A stretch of DNA of 64,000 bases from Methylomonas sp. UP202 (GTDB lineage Bacteria > Pseudomonadota > Gammaproteobacteria > Methylococcales > Methylomonadaceae). Within the stretch, counting starts at the first letter, position 1; every line of letters starts with the position of its first letter. Under the pieces are notes generated by a model. The model searched no databases. It saw nothing but the letters and a program-made list of their open reading frames with translations, and was not told the DNA's origin. This document shows positions 17,931 to 26,376 of the stretch, one piece after another. The position numbers and the translations under genes are program-made. The stretch lies in the NCBI RefSeq assembly GCF_029910655.1, contig NZ_CP123897.1:124001-188000 (forward strand), given 5' to 3'.

Positions 17931-19064
17931 TTGAGCAATTTGCGAGCTTTACCCAGTGCCGGCCGGCCGTTTCGGCTATTGACGGTGCTGGACAAAATGA
18001 TCGTCAAGGAGTTGTTTTTGACGGTCGGCGGCGTGTTGACGGTACTGGTGGTAATTATCGTCAGCCGCAAGTTCATCCGGGTGTTGGCTCAGGCCATCGA
18101 GGGCAACATCGCCAACGAGACGGTATTGACCTTGTTGGGTCTGAAAATCGTGTTGGCCGCCAATGCCTTCCTGCCCGCATCGCTGTTCATGGCGGTCCTG
18201 ATGGTGTTGGGCCGGATGTACCGGGAACAGGAGATGGCGGCGATCGCCTCCGCCGGCGGCAGCGTGTTCACCATTTACCGCGCGGTATTTCTGTTGGTCG
18301 TGCCGCTAAGTCTGGCCGGCGTGGCGCTGTCGATGCTCGCGGCGCCCTGGGCCGAGGCAATGAGCGAAAAGCTGATGCACCAGGATAGGCAGGATGCCGA
18401 TATTCGCGGTATTTCAGCCGGCCGCTTCAGCGAATACAGCGACGGCGAGTTGATCTTTTACACCGAGAACGTCGACAAGGACGGCCGGATGCACAAGGTC
18501 TTCGTGCAAAACAAGCAGGGCGAGCGCACCGGCGTCGTCAACGCCGAGACCGGACGTTTGGCGTTTTTACCCGGCGGGCTATACCTGATACTGGAAAACG
18601 GCGAGCGGGTGATGGGCCAGCCCGGTAACCGGGACTTCACGATCGAAAAATTCGGCGAATACGCCGTCTTGGTCGAAAAGAAAACCACCGAACTGGTGTT
18701 GGGCCGGGAGGCGGTAGCGACCGAAGATTTGTGGTCGTCTCGGGAGACGCGCGATGTCGCCGAATTGCAGGATCGCTTGAATACGCCATCCGGCGTCATC
18801 CTGTTGGCGTTCTTGGGCGTGCCGCTGGCCCGGCTTTCGCCGCGCGGCGGTATTTACGGGAGCATGATGGTCGCTTTCGGCATTTATTTCGTGTACGGCA
18901 ACTTGCAACGGGTCAATCATAGCTGGGTGGTCGGCGGCAAAGTGCCGGGCTGGCTCGGCTATTTTTGGGTGGACGCCCTGTTGTTGACGGTCGGTTTGCT
19001 CATGCTGGCTCGACTCTACGGCTGGCGCTGGCTGTGGGAAACCGTAAGGGGGAAACTGGCATGA
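17931..19064 (+). CDS. lptF: LPS export ABC transporter permease LptF
   Basis: One of the two membrane subunits of the LptB2FG transporter that extracts lipopolysaccharide from the inner membrane. The protein has an N-terminal helix group ('KMIVKELFLTVGGVLTVLVVIIVSRKFIRVL'), a periplasmic beta-jellyroll ('GRFSEYSDGELIFYTENVDKDGRMHKVFV') and three C-terminal helices. I use the TTG at 17931, which has AGGAG 7 bases upstream (377 residues). Another TTG lies at 17928, and an ATG at 17997 would give a start closer to the E. coli one; the true start is uncertain. The stop overlaps the lptG ATG. Confidence 0.92.
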   Translation: MSNLRALPSAGRPFRLLTVLDKMIVKELFLTVGGVLTVLVVIIVSRKFIRVLAQAIEGNIANETVLTLLGLKIVLAANAFLPASLFMAVLMVLGRMYREQEMAAIASAGGSVFTIYRAVFLLVVPLSLAGVALSMLAAPWAEAMSEKLMHQDRQDADIRGISAGRFSEYSDGELIFYTENVDKDGRMHKVFVQNKQGERTGVVNAETGRLAFLPGGLYLILENGERVMGQPGNRDFTIEKFGEYAVLVEKKTTELVLGREAVATEDLWSSRETRDVAELQDRLNTPSGVILLAFLGVPLARLSPRGGIYGSMMVAFGIYFVYGNLQRVNHSWVVGGKVPGWLGYFWVDALLLTVGLLMLARLYGWRWLWETVRGKLA

Positions 19065-20131
19065 TCAATGTTCTGACTTGGTATATCGTCAAGGAAATCG
19101 TCAAGGGTTCGTTGATTGCGGTGCTGCTGTTGCTGACGTTGTTTAATTTATTTAGTTTCAGCGACGAACTGAAAGATTTGGGCCAGGGCAATTACGGCCT
19201 GAAACAAATCCTGTGGTTTTTGACCTTGACCTCGCCTCGGGTGTTTTACGAATTGGTGCCGTCGTCGGCATTGCTCGGCAGCTTGTTCGTGGTCGGATCA
19301 ATGGCGAACAATCGTGAAATCGTCGCGATGCGCGCCGCCGGCTTGTCGATCGCCTGGATCATCCGCTCCATCATGTTGGCCGGCTTGGTGTTGGTCAGCG
19401 TCGCGGTCGCGGTGGGCGAATTCGTCGCGCCGACTTGCGAGAAGGCCGCGCAGGTCTTGAAAACCACGGCCTTGCATGACGGCGTCGTGATGCGCTCTTT
19501 ATACGGTATGTGGCTGCGCGAGGGCGACAGCTTCATTAATGTCCGTAGATTGCAAGATGACGGTACCTTGGCCGACATTCGGATTTACGACATCGACGAC
19601 CAGCACCACGTGAGTCGAATCACCCAAGCCGAGCGAGCCCAATTTCTAGGCAACAAACAATGGAAGTTGGAAAACGTCCGCTATTCCGAAATCGGCCAAC
19701 CGCGAATTTTGGCCGGCGCCCAGCCTGAACAGGCCTGGACTTCGGGCATCGATTCGGATTTGCTGAAAGTTGCGGTCGTCAACTCGGACAATTTATCGTT
19801 GTACGATTTATTTATGTACATCGACTTTCTGAAACAGAACAGTCAGAAGTCGCAGAGTTACGAGCTGGCGTTTTGGAGTCGTTTGATCAACCCGTTCGTG
19901 ACCTTCGTGATGCTGATGGTGTCGGCGCCGTTCGTGATCGGCATAGGCCGAGGTACCAGCACCGGTGCCAGGGTGATGGTAGGTATCGTGATCGGGATGA
20001 CTTTCAACATCTTCGACCGGATCGCCGGTCATGTTGGCTTGGTTTACGACATGAATCCGATGCTAATGGCCATGTTGCCGAGCGCCGTGGTGTTTTGCGT
20101 GGCTTCGTTGGCGGTGTGGCGAGTCAGCTAG
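19061..20131 (+). CDS. lptG: LPS export ABC transporter permease LptG
   Basis: A 356-residue partner of LptF. It has the N-terminal 'MINVLTWYIVKEIVKGSLIAVLLL' helix, the coupling-helix region 'NREIVAMRAAGLS', a periplasmic jellyroll, and three C-terminal helices with 'LINPFVTFVMLMVSAPFVIGIGRG' and 'GMTFNIFDRIAGHVGLVYDM', which are diagnostic for LptG. The start is the ATG overlapping the lptF stop (ATGA); reading further upstream would run into lptF. LptB and LptC are not in this window. Confidence 0.95.
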   Translation: MINVLTWYIVKEIVKGSLIAVLLLLTLFNLFSFSDELKDLGQGNYGLKQILWFLTLTSPRVFYELVPSSALLGSLFVVGSMANNREIVAMRAAGLSIAWIIRSIMLAGLVLVSVAVAVGEFVAPTCEKAAQVLKTTALHDGVVMRSLYGMWLREGDSFINVRRLQDDGTLADIRIYDIDDQHHVSRITQAERAQFLGNKQWKLENVRYSEIGQPRILAGAQPEQAWTSGIDSDLLKVAVVNSDNLSLYDLFMYIDFLKQNSQKSQSYELAFWSRLINPFVTFVMLMVSAPFVIGIGRGTSTGARVMVGIVIGMTFNIFDRIAGHVGLVYDMNPMLMAMLPSAVVFCVASLAVWRVS

Positions 20132-20149
20132 CGGTGGGCGGAAGCGAAA

Positions 20150-20167
20150 GGGCGGAGGATTCCGCCC
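20150..20167. terminator. Hairpin between convergent lptG and the next gene
   Basis: A perfect 7-bp stem, GGGCGGA (20150-20156) and TCCGCCC (20161-20167), with a GGAT loop. It sits just after the lptG stop and before the stop of the convergent gene at 20182. No long T run follows on either strand, so termination is plausible but not certain. Confidence 0.5.
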
Positions 20168-20181
20168 AGGGCGGCATTAGC

Positions 20182-20568
20182 TTACTTGTGGGTCATGAAC
20201 AAATAGAGAAATTTACATTTCAGCGTCATATCCTTGCCGTCCAGTTCAACGACCGAACAGTCTTCGTATTTTTCGCGGCCGGGCGTGATTTGTTTTTTGA
20301 TCACACCGTTTTCGATACTGTATTTAATCGGAATGGTCATTTCGCCGATGCCGCTACGCGCATCTTCGCCGGTAGTGATCAAGGTACCGTCTTTTTGGAA
20401 TTCCCAGGTGACCTGCAAGGGTTTCCTTTCTCTGTCCAGCGCGAGCGCTTCGGCGGTAACTTGCCATTTTCCGATGAGTTTAGAGTTGTCTTGCAGTTGC
20501 ACGTCGGCATCAGCGGCGGCCGAGATCAATGCGCCAAACAGTGACAGGGCTATTGTTATAGTTTTCAT
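20182..20568 (-). CDS. Small periplasmic protein of unknown function (lipocalin-like look)
   Basis: A 128-residue protein with a signal peptide ('MKTITIALSLFGALISAAADA'). The mature part begins 'DVQLQDNSKLIGKWQVTAEAL', then alternates strand-like segments ('VTWEFQKDGTLITTG', 'MTIPIKYSIENGVIKKQ'), ending with two cysteines that could form a disulfide ('EDCSVVELDGKDMTLKCKF'). The 'L-x-G-K-W' opening resembles small lipocalin-like beta barrels, but I do not recognise the family. I start it at the ATG at 20568, which has GGGAG 8 bases upstream; the longer frame to 20613 has no such site. Confidence 0.7.
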   Translation of the reverse strand: MKTITIALSLFGALISAAADADVQLQDNSKLIGKWQVTAEALALDRERKPLQVTWEFQKDGTLITTGEDARSGIGEMTIPIKYSIENGVIKKQITPGREKYEDCSVVELDGKDMTLKCKFLYLFMTHK

Positions 20569-20626
20569 TCTGGACTCCCGGACTAGGATTGGTGTGAGGC
20601 GCGAATATAGCACATCCGTTTCGGCA

Positions 20627-21088
20627 TTATCCCGGGCCGTCCAGAAAAAACAGGCGGGTGCCGGATAGCCGGTCGTGCCAGGCCAAGCCTTCTTTGTCGA
20701 TCAAACACCACGCAAAGCCCAAGCCAAAAATTGCCCATGACAGCAGGCCGCCAATAAAGCGCACGCCGGCCCGCCGCCATCCCAGTTTGCCGCCGGCCTT
20801 GTCCGCGACTCGAATTTTCCAGGCCTTCAAGCCGAGCGTCTGGCCGCCATGCGTCCAAAACCAACCGTAAAAACCGAACGCCACGGCCAACAAATACAGC
20901 GGATAAAAATATTGGCCGCTGTTAAAGGCTTCGCCGGCATTGAACGGCAGAATCAGCGCGGTTGCGACAAACCAGATGGCCAACAACAGGAATCCGTCGT
21001 AAAACACGGCGGCCATGCGACGCAAAAAGCCCGGTGTCGCGGCTTTGGCGGCACCGGGCTTGGCGGTTTCAAAAAGATCGTGACGCAA
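20627..21088 (-). CDS. RDD family membrane protein
   Basis: A 153-residue integral membrane protein with an RDD domain: 'GFLRRMAAVFYDGFLLLAIWFV' (R-R and D in the first helix), 'GFYGWFWTHGGQTLGLKAWKIRV' (the conserved G-Q-T-x-G motif) and 'DKEGLAWHDRLSGTRLFFL' (W-H-D). The family is implicated in ion transport in a few cases but is mostly uncharacterised. Its ATG directly follows the stop of a 59-residue gene upstream, so the two probably form one transcript. Confidence 0.88.
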   Translation of the reverse strand: MRHDLFETAKPGAAKAATPGFLRRMAAVFYDGFLLLAIWFVATALILPFNAGEAFNSGQYFYPLYLLAVAFGFYGWFWTHGGQTLGLKAWKIRVADKAGGKLGWRRAGVRFIGGLLSWAIFGLGFAWCLIDKEGLAWHDRLSGTRLFFLDGPG

Positions 21089-21268
21089 TTATTTTTCGAA
21101 CAAAGCCAGCTTCTGGCCCATGTACATGCTCATGCCGACCAGACAGCCCAGCATGACCAGCGAAAACAAGAAAGGCGGCCGGTGAAACACCAGCAATGCG
21201 AAATCGGCCACGAACAAACTGGTGAACAAGGGTTGGTCGATAAAACCATTTAATATCTTCTTAAACAT
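21089..21268 (-). CDS. Small membrane protein upstream of the RDD protein
   Basis: A predicted 59-residue protein beginning 'MFKKILNGFIDQPLFTSLFV', with two hydrophobic stretches ('FVADFALLVFH' and 'PFLFSLVMLGCLVGMSMYM'). The ATG at 21268 has GGAG a few bases upstream. The frame is open to 21328, but the added residues look non-coding. The stop abuts the RDD start. No family recognised. Confidence 0.6.
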   Translation of the reverse strand: MFKKILNGFIDQPLFTSLFVADFALLVFHRPPFLFSLVMLGCLVGMSMYMGQKLALFEK

Positions 21269-21515
21269 ACGCTCCACGCTCCGAAGTAAATTGCCCGCCG
21301 CCGGAGCCCGGACAACGAGGACAGTCATCGATATTATTTAGTATCGCCGCCACTCGGCGAGTCTCTGAATTCTACCTATAAAGGTAGGGATTGTAAAAGA
21401 AAGCGCTCGATTGAGCATGAATCTGGCTCGGTGTTATGATAAAGGTGCCCGGCCGGCTCCGATCCTGCTTGATAGCCTTCGACCCGCCGCCACTTAAAAC
21501 TTTAGGGATAGAGCC

Positions 21516-22895
21516 ATTTTTAGTTTTTTCAGAAGAATTTTCTCGCCGCCCGGCACCGCTGTCGAAGCGGCTCCAGTCGCGGCGCATTCCAGTAATGCCC
21601 CGAGAATATACGCGCGAGCCGAACATTGCATCTCCAGAGCGCAAATCAGCGAAAATGCGTTGAAGGTATTGTTGCGGCTTAAAAAAGCCGATTTCGAAGC
21701 TTATTTGGTTGGCGGATGCGTCAGGGATTTGCTTTTAGGCCGGGAGCCGAAAGACTTCGATGTCGCGACTAACGCCAGTCCCGAGCAGGTTAAGCAGATC
21801 TTTCGCAATTGCCGAATCATAGGCCGGCGCTTTCGGTTGGCTCACGTGTTTTTCGGTCGGGAAATTATCGAAGTGGCAACGTTCCGAGGCTCGGAGGCCG
21901 AGGCGCCCGATCAGCAAGTCGTTCACGAAGATGGCCGCTTACTGCGCGATAATGTGTTCGGTACGTTGGAGGAAGACGTCTGGCGGCGGGATTTCACCGT
22001 CAACGCGCTCTACTATAATATCCGAGATTTTTCGGTCGTCGACTTTACCGGCGGCATGAGTGACCACTCGGCCGGCGTCTTGAAGCTAATTGGCGATCCT
22101 CAGCAGCGCTACCGGGAAGATCCGGTGAGGATGCTGCGCGCGGTGCGCTTCGCGGTCAAGCTGAGTTTCAGCTTGCATCCGGATACCGAGCAGCCGATAT
22201 ACGAACTGACGGATTTACTAAAAAGTATCCCTTCCGCCCGCTTGTACGACGAAGTGTTGAAGCTGTTTTTGGCCGGCTACGGTGTGCAAACCTTCGAAAT
22301 GCTGCGCCATTACGGCTTGTTTGCGATTTTGTTTCCCGACACCGATCGCTGTCTGGCCAGCCAGGAGCAGGATTTTCCCCGCTTATTTGTGATCCGAGCG
22401 CTGGAAAATTCCGATGCGCGCTTTAATGACGGCAAGACGCTGACGCCGTATTTTCTGTTGGCCGCATTATTGTGGGAACCACTGACCGTATCGGCCCAAC
22501 AACGCATCGACCACGGTGAAAACGAAACGCTGGCTTATCAAAACGCCGCCAACGAAGTCCTGGGCCGGCAAGTCAAGATTACCGCAATGCCGCGCCACAT
22601 CACGCAGTCGATCCGCGACGTCTGGTTTTTGCAACAGAAATTCACTCGCACCGTAGGTTCTCGGCCGTTTCGTTTGCTCGAACAACCCAAATTCCGCGCG
22701 GCCTACGATTTTCTGCAGTTGCGCGCCGAAACCGGTGGCGCCGATCCGGAACTAGTGGCCTGGTGGACGGGCTTTCAGGAGGCCGACGAGGACGAACGTC
22801 ATCGGATGACCGCACCGCCCAAGGGCGGCGGTAAACCCAGGGCAAGAAAAACAGGCCGCTACCGCTCCCGTTCCAAACAACCCAATTCGCAATGA
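21516..22895 (+). CDS. pcnB: Poly(A) polymerase I, probably initiated at an AUU codon
   Basis: PcnB adds 3' poly(A) tails that mark RNA for decay. The nucleotidyltransferase core is clear: 'EAYLVGGCVRDLLLGREPKDFDVATNA', 'CRIIGRRFRLAHV', 'RRDFTVNALYYN', 'YREDPVRMLRAVRF'. The tail is basic. The first conventional in-frame start is a TTG at 21660, but similarity to E. coli PcnB continues upstream in frame ('EHCISRAQISENALKV' against E. coli 'QHAISRKDISENALKV'). The frame stays open to a stop at 21495 with no ATG, GTG or TTG. An ATT at 21516 ('ATT TTT AGT TTT') lies 7 bases after AGGGA and gives 459 residues, the E. coli size. E. coli pcnB is known to start at AUU. The stop overlaps folK. Confidence 0.9.
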   Translation: MFSFFRRIFSPPGTAVEAAPVAAHSSNAPRIYARAEHCISRAQISENALKVLLRLKKADFEAYLVGGCVRDLLLGREPKDFDVATNASPEQVKQIFRNCRIIGRRFRLAHVFFGREIIEVATFRGSEAEAPDQQVVHEDGRLLRDNVFGTLEEDVWRRDFTVNALYYNIRDFSVVDFTGGMSDHSAGVLKLIGDPQQRYREDPVRMLRAVRFAVKLSFSLHPDTEQPIYELTDLLKSIPSARLYDEVLKLFLAGYGVQTFEMLRHYGLFAILFPDTDRCLASQEQDFPRLFVIRALENSDARFNDGKTLTPYFLLAALLWEPLTVSAQQRIDHGENETLAYQNAANEVLGRQVKITAMPRHITQSIRDVWFLQQKFTRTVGSRPFRLLEQPKFRAAYDFLQLRAETGGADPELVAWWTGFQEADEDERHRMTAPPKGGGKPRARKTGRYRSRSKQPNSQ

Positions 22896-23395
22896 GCCTA
22901 CCCGTTGGTTATAGGGAAGCCTATATCGGCCTGGGCAGTAATCTGGAAGACTCGGTAGCTCACGTCACGCAGGCCAGAGGCGAGATTGCCGAGCTAGCCG
23001 AGGTTGTCGAACTGGGTTTTTCGGCCTTGTATCGCAGTTTGCCGGTTGGACCGCAAGATCAGCCTGAGTATGTCAACGCGGCGATGCGGATCGCCACCGC
23101 GCTGCCGGCCATCGATTTACTGCGCCAATTGCAAGCCATCGAAAACCGCCACGGCCGGGTGCGTGGGCAGCGCTGGGGCGCTCGAACCCTGGATCTGGAT
23201 CTGTTGCTCTACGATGCCCAGATCATCGAACAACCGGATCTGATCGTACCGCATCCCGAATTGGCCAAGCGTGCCTTTGTCCTGTATCCGCTGGCGGAGC
23301 TTTCAGTACCGGATTTGACGGTGCCCGGTCTCGGCTCGCTGGCCGAACTGATGAGCCGCTGTCCGCCGGACGGGTTGACCCAAATCGATTCATGA
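22892..23395 (+). CDS. folK: 2-amino-4-hydroxy-6-hydroxymethyldihydropteridine diphosphokinase
   Basis: A 167-residue folate-pathway kinase (HPPK) that transfers pyrophosphate from ATP to 6-hydroxymethyl-dihydropterin. Family motifs: 'AYIGLGSNLEDSVAHV' at the N-terminus, 'SALYRSLPVGPQDQPEYVNAA', 'RHGRVRGQRWGARTLDLDLLLY' (the R-W-x-x-R-x-x-D-x-D-x-L signature) and 'VPHPELAKRAFVLYPL'. It starts in the pcnB stop (ATGA) and its own stop overlaps panB (ATGA), a fully coupled operon. The pcnB-folK-panBC order is common in gammaproteobacteria. Confidence 0.95.
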   Translation: MSLPVGYREAYIGLGSNLEDSVAHVTQARGEIAELAEVVELGFSALYRSLPVGPQDQPEYVNAAMRIATALPAIDLLRQLQAIENRHGRVRGQRWGARTLDLDLLLYDAQIIEQPDLIVPHPELAKRAFVLYPLAELSVPDLTVPGLGSLAELMSRCPPDGLTQIDS

Positions 23396-24201
23396 CCCTG
23401 TACGGCGAGACCACCAAAATGTTGACAGTCAGCGATCTGGCGGCAATGAAACGCGCCGGCGAAAAGATTAGCTGCCTGACCGCGTACGACGCGAGCTTCG
23501 CGGCGGTGCTCGATAACGCCGGCATCGACGTGCTGCTGGTTGGCGATTCGTTGGGCATGGTCGTCCAAGGCGAAGCGAGTACGTTGCCGGTGACTATCGA
23601 CGACATGGTCTACCACGGCCGCTGTGTTGCGAAAACGCGTCGCCGAGCATTTTTGATCGTCGATCTGCCATTTGCCAGTTACGCACTGCCCGAGCAAGCG
23701 CTGAACAATGCCGCGCGGCTAATGCGCGAGAGCGGCGCGCAAATGGTCAAGCTGGAAGGTGCCAAGCCTGCCATCGTTGCCTTTTTGGTCGAGCAAGGCA
23801 TCCCGGTTTGCGGACATCTGGGCCTGCTGCCGCAATCGGTCAACCGACTGGGTGGGTATCGGGTGCAAGGTCGGGACGCCGATCAGGCCGAGCGGATCCT
23901 GGCCGACGCCGAGGCGCTGGAACAAGCCGGCGCCGGCGCCCTGGTGTTGGAGTGCGTGCCGGCCGAGTTGGCCGAGCGCATCAGTCGGCGGTTGGCGATA
24001 CCGGTAATCGGCATCGGCGCGGGCGCGGCTTGCGACGGCCAGGTGTTGGTGTTGTACGATATGCTCGACATCGGCGCAGGCAAACGGCCGCGTTTTTCGA
24101 AAAACTTCATGACCGGCGCGGCCGGTATCGCGGATGCGGTCGCCAGCTACCACGCCGCCGTTAAATCCGGTGAATTTCCCAGCTCCGAGCACGCCTACTG
24201 A
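23392..24201 (+). CDS. panB: 3-methyl-2-oxobutanoate hydroxymethyltransferase
   Basis: A 269-residue enzyme making ketopantoate from ketoisovalerate and methylene-THF, the first step to pantothenate. Typical motifs: 'KISCLTAYDASFAAVLDNAGIDVLLVGDSLGMV', 'MRESGAQMVKLEG', 'VCGHLGLLPQSVNRLGGYRVQG' and 'IPVIGIGAGAACDGQVLVLYDML' with the catalytic Glu in 'ALVLECVP'. The ATG overlaps the folK stop; a second in-frame ATG at 23419 may be the real start, since the first nine residues are non-conserved. panC follows after 2 bases. Confidence 0.95.
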   Translation: MTLYGETTKMLTVSDLAAMKRAGEKISCLTAYDASFAAVLDNAGIDVLLVGDSLGMVVQGEASTLPVTIDDMVYHGRCVAKTRRRAFLIVDLPFASYALPEQALNNAARLMRESGAQMVKLEGAKPAIVAFLVEQGIPVCGHLGLLPQSVNRLGGYRVQGRDADQAERILADAEALEQAGAGALVLECVPAELAERISRRLAIPVIGIGAGAACDGQVLVLYDMLDIGAGKRPRFSKNFMTGAAGIADAVASYHAAVKSGEFPSSEHAY

Positions 24202-24203
24202 TC

Positions 24204-25052
24204 ATGCAAACCGTCGATCGCATCGAAGCATTGCGAATGCTGCTGAAACCCTGGCGCCGGGCCGATTTGAAAATTGCCTTCGTCCCGACGATGGGCAATC
24301 TGCACGCCGGACATCTCCGGCTGGTCGAGGCTGCCCGCCGTCATGCCGACAAGGTTGTGGTCAGTATTTTCGTGAATCCGACCCAGTTCGGTCCGACCGA
24401 AGATTTTGCCAGTTACCCGCGCACCGAAGCCGACGACGTGGCCAAGTTGAGCGAAGTCGGCGCCGATCTGCTGTTTCTGCCCGGCGTCGCGGAAATCTAT
24501 CCGCAGGCTTCCCTGACGACTATCTCGGTTGCCGGTTTGTCGACCATCCATTGTGGCGCGAGTCGGCCCGGCCATTTCGACGGTGTGGCGTTGGTTGTCT
24601 GCAAATTGTTGAACATGGTTCAGCCCGATCTGCTGCTGCTTGGCGAAAAGGATTTTCAACAATTGACGCTGATTCGGCGCATGGTGGCCGATCTGAATCT
24701 ACCGGTGGCAATCCAAGGTGTCGCGACGGAGCGGGACGACGACGGCTTGGCGCTGAGTTCGCGTAACGGCTATTTGACGGCACCGCAGCGCGCTAGCGCG
24801 CCTGAGTTGTACCGATGTTTGCGGGCCGCTGGAGATGCGATACAGCGCGGCGAGCGCGATTTTGCCGGGATAGAAGCCGCCCAGTCGCTACGCCTGACAC
24901 AAGCCGGGTTCGTGGTGGATTACTTTACGATTTGTCGGGTCGCCGATCTGGCGCCCGCCACTTCCGGCGACATGGATCTGGTGATTCTTGCCGCGGCCAA
25001 ACTCGGCAATACCCGCTTGATCGACAACCTGGTTTGTCGTTCAAATGGTTGA
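24204..25052 (+). CDS. panC: Pantoate--beta-alanine ligase
   Basis: A 282-residue ATP-dependent ligase that joins pantoate and beta-alanine. Motifs: 'IAFVPTMGNLHAGHLRLVEAAR' (the P-T-M-G-x-L-H-x-G-H nucleotide-binding motif), 'VVVSIFVNPTQFGPTEDFASYPRT', 'LLLGEKDFQQLTLIRRMVADL' and 'DGLALSSRNGYL' (the K-M-S-K-S equivalent region). It follows panB with a 2-bp gap. A 97-bp gap separates it from panD. Confidence 0.95.
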   Translation: MQTVDRIEALRMLLKPWRRADLKIAFVPTMGNLHAGHLRLVEAARRHADKVVVSIFVNPTQFGPTEDFASYPRTEADDVAKLSEVGADLLFLPGVAEIYPQASLTTISVAGLSTIHCGASRPGHFDGVALVVCKLLNMVQPDLLLLGEKDFQQLTLIRRMVADLNLPVAIQGVATERDDDGLALSSRNGYLTAPQRASAPELYRCLRAAGDAIQRGERDFAGIEAAQSLRLTQAGFVVDYFTICRVADLAPATSGDMDLVILAAAKLGNTRLIDNLVCRSNG

Positions 25053-25149
25053 CGAGACAAGGCTTTCCGGCGATAAAGCCAATGCCGATATTTGATAGCC
25101 CGTTCAATTTCAGGCATAATCGCCATCCCTGTCTTCGAACTTGTTTACC

Positions 25150-25530
25150 ATGCAAACCATCATGCTTAAAGCCAAGTTACACCGTGCGCGGGTAACGCAT
25201 TCAGAACTGGATTACGAAGGATCCTGTGCGATTGACGGCAAGATTTTGGATTTTTCAGGGATTAGGGAATACGAGCAGATCCATATTTATAACGTCAACA
25301 ATGGCGAACGCTTCACGACGTACGCGATTCGCGCTCAGGACGGCTCCGGTATTTTTTCGATCAACGGCGCGGCGGCTCGTTTGGCGTGTCCCGGCGATCT
25401 GATCATCGTCGCGGCTTACGTCAGTCTCGACGAAAAAGAGTTGAAAAACTATCAGCCGACGCTGGTGTATTTCGACGGCAATAACCACATCAGTCATTCC
25501 AGCCACGCCATTCCGGTACAAGCCGCATGA
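25150..25530 (+). CDS. panD: Aspartate 1-decarboxylase precursor
   Basis: A 126-residue pyruvoyl-dependent enzyme that makes beta-alanine from aspartate. The self-cleavage site is present: Gly-Ser in '[14 protein letters not shown]' (residues ~24-25), which yields the pyruvoyl group. '[16 protein letters not shown]', '[12 protein letters not shown]', '[20 protein letters not shown]' and the terminal 'AIPVQAA' match the family. I use the ATG at 25150; a TTG three codons earlier is also in frame. All three pantothenate-specific genes are thus together. Confidence 0.95.
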   Translation: MQTIMLKAKLHRARVTHSELDYEGSCAIDGKILDFSGIREYEQIHIYNVNNGERFTTYAIRAQDGSGIFSINGAAARLACPGDLIIVAAYVSLDEKELKNYQPTLVYFDGNNHISHSSHAIPVQAA

Positions 25531-25535
25531 CCTAA

Positions 25536-25563
25536 GCAACCGCCGCATTGCGTCGGCGGTTGC
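25536..25563. terminator. Hairpin between convergent panD and fliW
   Basis: A perfect 10-bp stem: GCAACCGCCG (25536-25545) and CGGCGGTTGC (25554-25563) with an 8-nt loop. It begins 6 bases after the panD stop and ends 10 bases before the fliW stop. There is no strong T tract, but the location suits a bidirectional terminator. Confidence 0.65.
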
Positions 25564-25572
25564 CGAAGGGCT

Positions 25573-26031
25573 TTACGCTTCCGATACGTCGATTTCGCTG
25601 ACTTTCTCGGTTAGCGTGATGCTTTGTTCTATCGTCACCAAAACTTTCTGATAGCCGATGCGCTTGTTACTGTTGATCAGTAGCGGCGCTTTGATAGACC
25701 CCTTGATGGTCGGCTTGCCGTTTTCCTGTTCGTTATCCTTGTGCAGTAAAATCAAAATCAATAAATCGTCGCCTTCCTCGATCTTCAACAGCGCTTCTTC
25801 GTCGTCGGTCAGCGTGAAGTTGTAATTGATGTTGAAATGGGCCGGATGCGCGACCGAGAATGTCAATTCCGCGTTATCCACCGCTTGCAGCCAATAAACG
25901 ATTTCGCTGCCTTCCTGATGAAACAGCTTGAAACGGGTTTGATCCTCGAAGCCAGGAATACCGCGCGGAAAGGTGATAATGGTGTCCGGATTGATGTCTT
26001 GGTTGCCTAGCAATTTCGATTGAATTTCCAT
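25573..26031 (-). CDS. fliW: Flagellar assembly factor FliW
   Basis: A 152-residue protein of the FliW family, which binds flagellin and antagonises the RNA-binding protein CsrA. Family text: 'TIITFPRGIPGFEDQTRFKLF' at the N-terminus, 'VYWLQAVDNAELTFSVAHP', and 'NGKPTIKGSIKAPLLINSNKRIGYQKVL' (the N-L-x-A-P-x-x-I-N motif equivalent). No flagellar gene or csrA lies nearby in this window, so the gene stands alone. It is divergent from the cobalamin riboswitch region. Confidence 0.88.
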   Translation of the reverse strand: MEIQSKLLGNQDINPDTIITFPRGIPGFEDQTRFKLFHQEGSEIVYWLQAVDNAELTFSVAHPAHFNINYNFTLTDDEEALLKIEEGDDLLILILLHKDNEQENGKPTIKGSIKAPLLINSNKRIGYQKVLVTIEQSITLTEKVSEIDVSEA

Positions 26032-26177
26032 GATCCCGCCAGTTTCTATTGAAGCCTTCTGAGCGGCTTCGTTGATAAATGCCCCAAGTTATAGCATGTA
26101 ACCGGTGATTTGCAATCCTTACCGGGAGACTTGCCTTGCGCAAACGACTATTCCGGCCTAAAATCGCCTTCCCTCTT

Positions 26178-26376
26178 TCAGGTGTCCTGGACCGTATGGT
26201 CCGGCTTAAACAGGAAGTCGGTGAGCCGGTGTCATCCACCGTTCATGCCGACGCTGCCCCCGCAACGGTAGATAAGTCAAGAATTGCGAACAAGCCACTG
26301 TGCGATTGCGCATGGGAAGGCCGCAACTTCAGGCCGCTAAGGCCGCTTATGAGCCCGGAGACTGGCCCGAAAGATC
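26178..26376 (+). promoter_or_regulatory. Cobalamin (AdoCbl) riboswitch
   Basis: The conserved cobalamin riboswitch blocks appear in order on the plus strand: CAGGTGTCC near 26179, a purine-rich AACAGGAAGTCGGTG (26209-26223), the core GCTGCCCCCGCAACGGTA (26253-26270), AGCCACTG (the B12-box core, 26293-26300), a CATGGGAAGG block (26311-26320) and GAGCCCGGAGACTGGCCC (26351-26368). It lies about 120 bases upstream of the btuB start and should lower expression of the B12 genes when adenosylcobalamin is plentiful. Boundaries are approximate. Confidence 0.95.

Noticed and set aside
21436-21663. 75-codon frame before pcnB as a separate small gene
   Set aside because: The adjacent frame 0 carries the PcnB homology ('HCISRAQISENALKV'), so this DNA is better explained as the 5' end of pcnB starting at ATT 21516.
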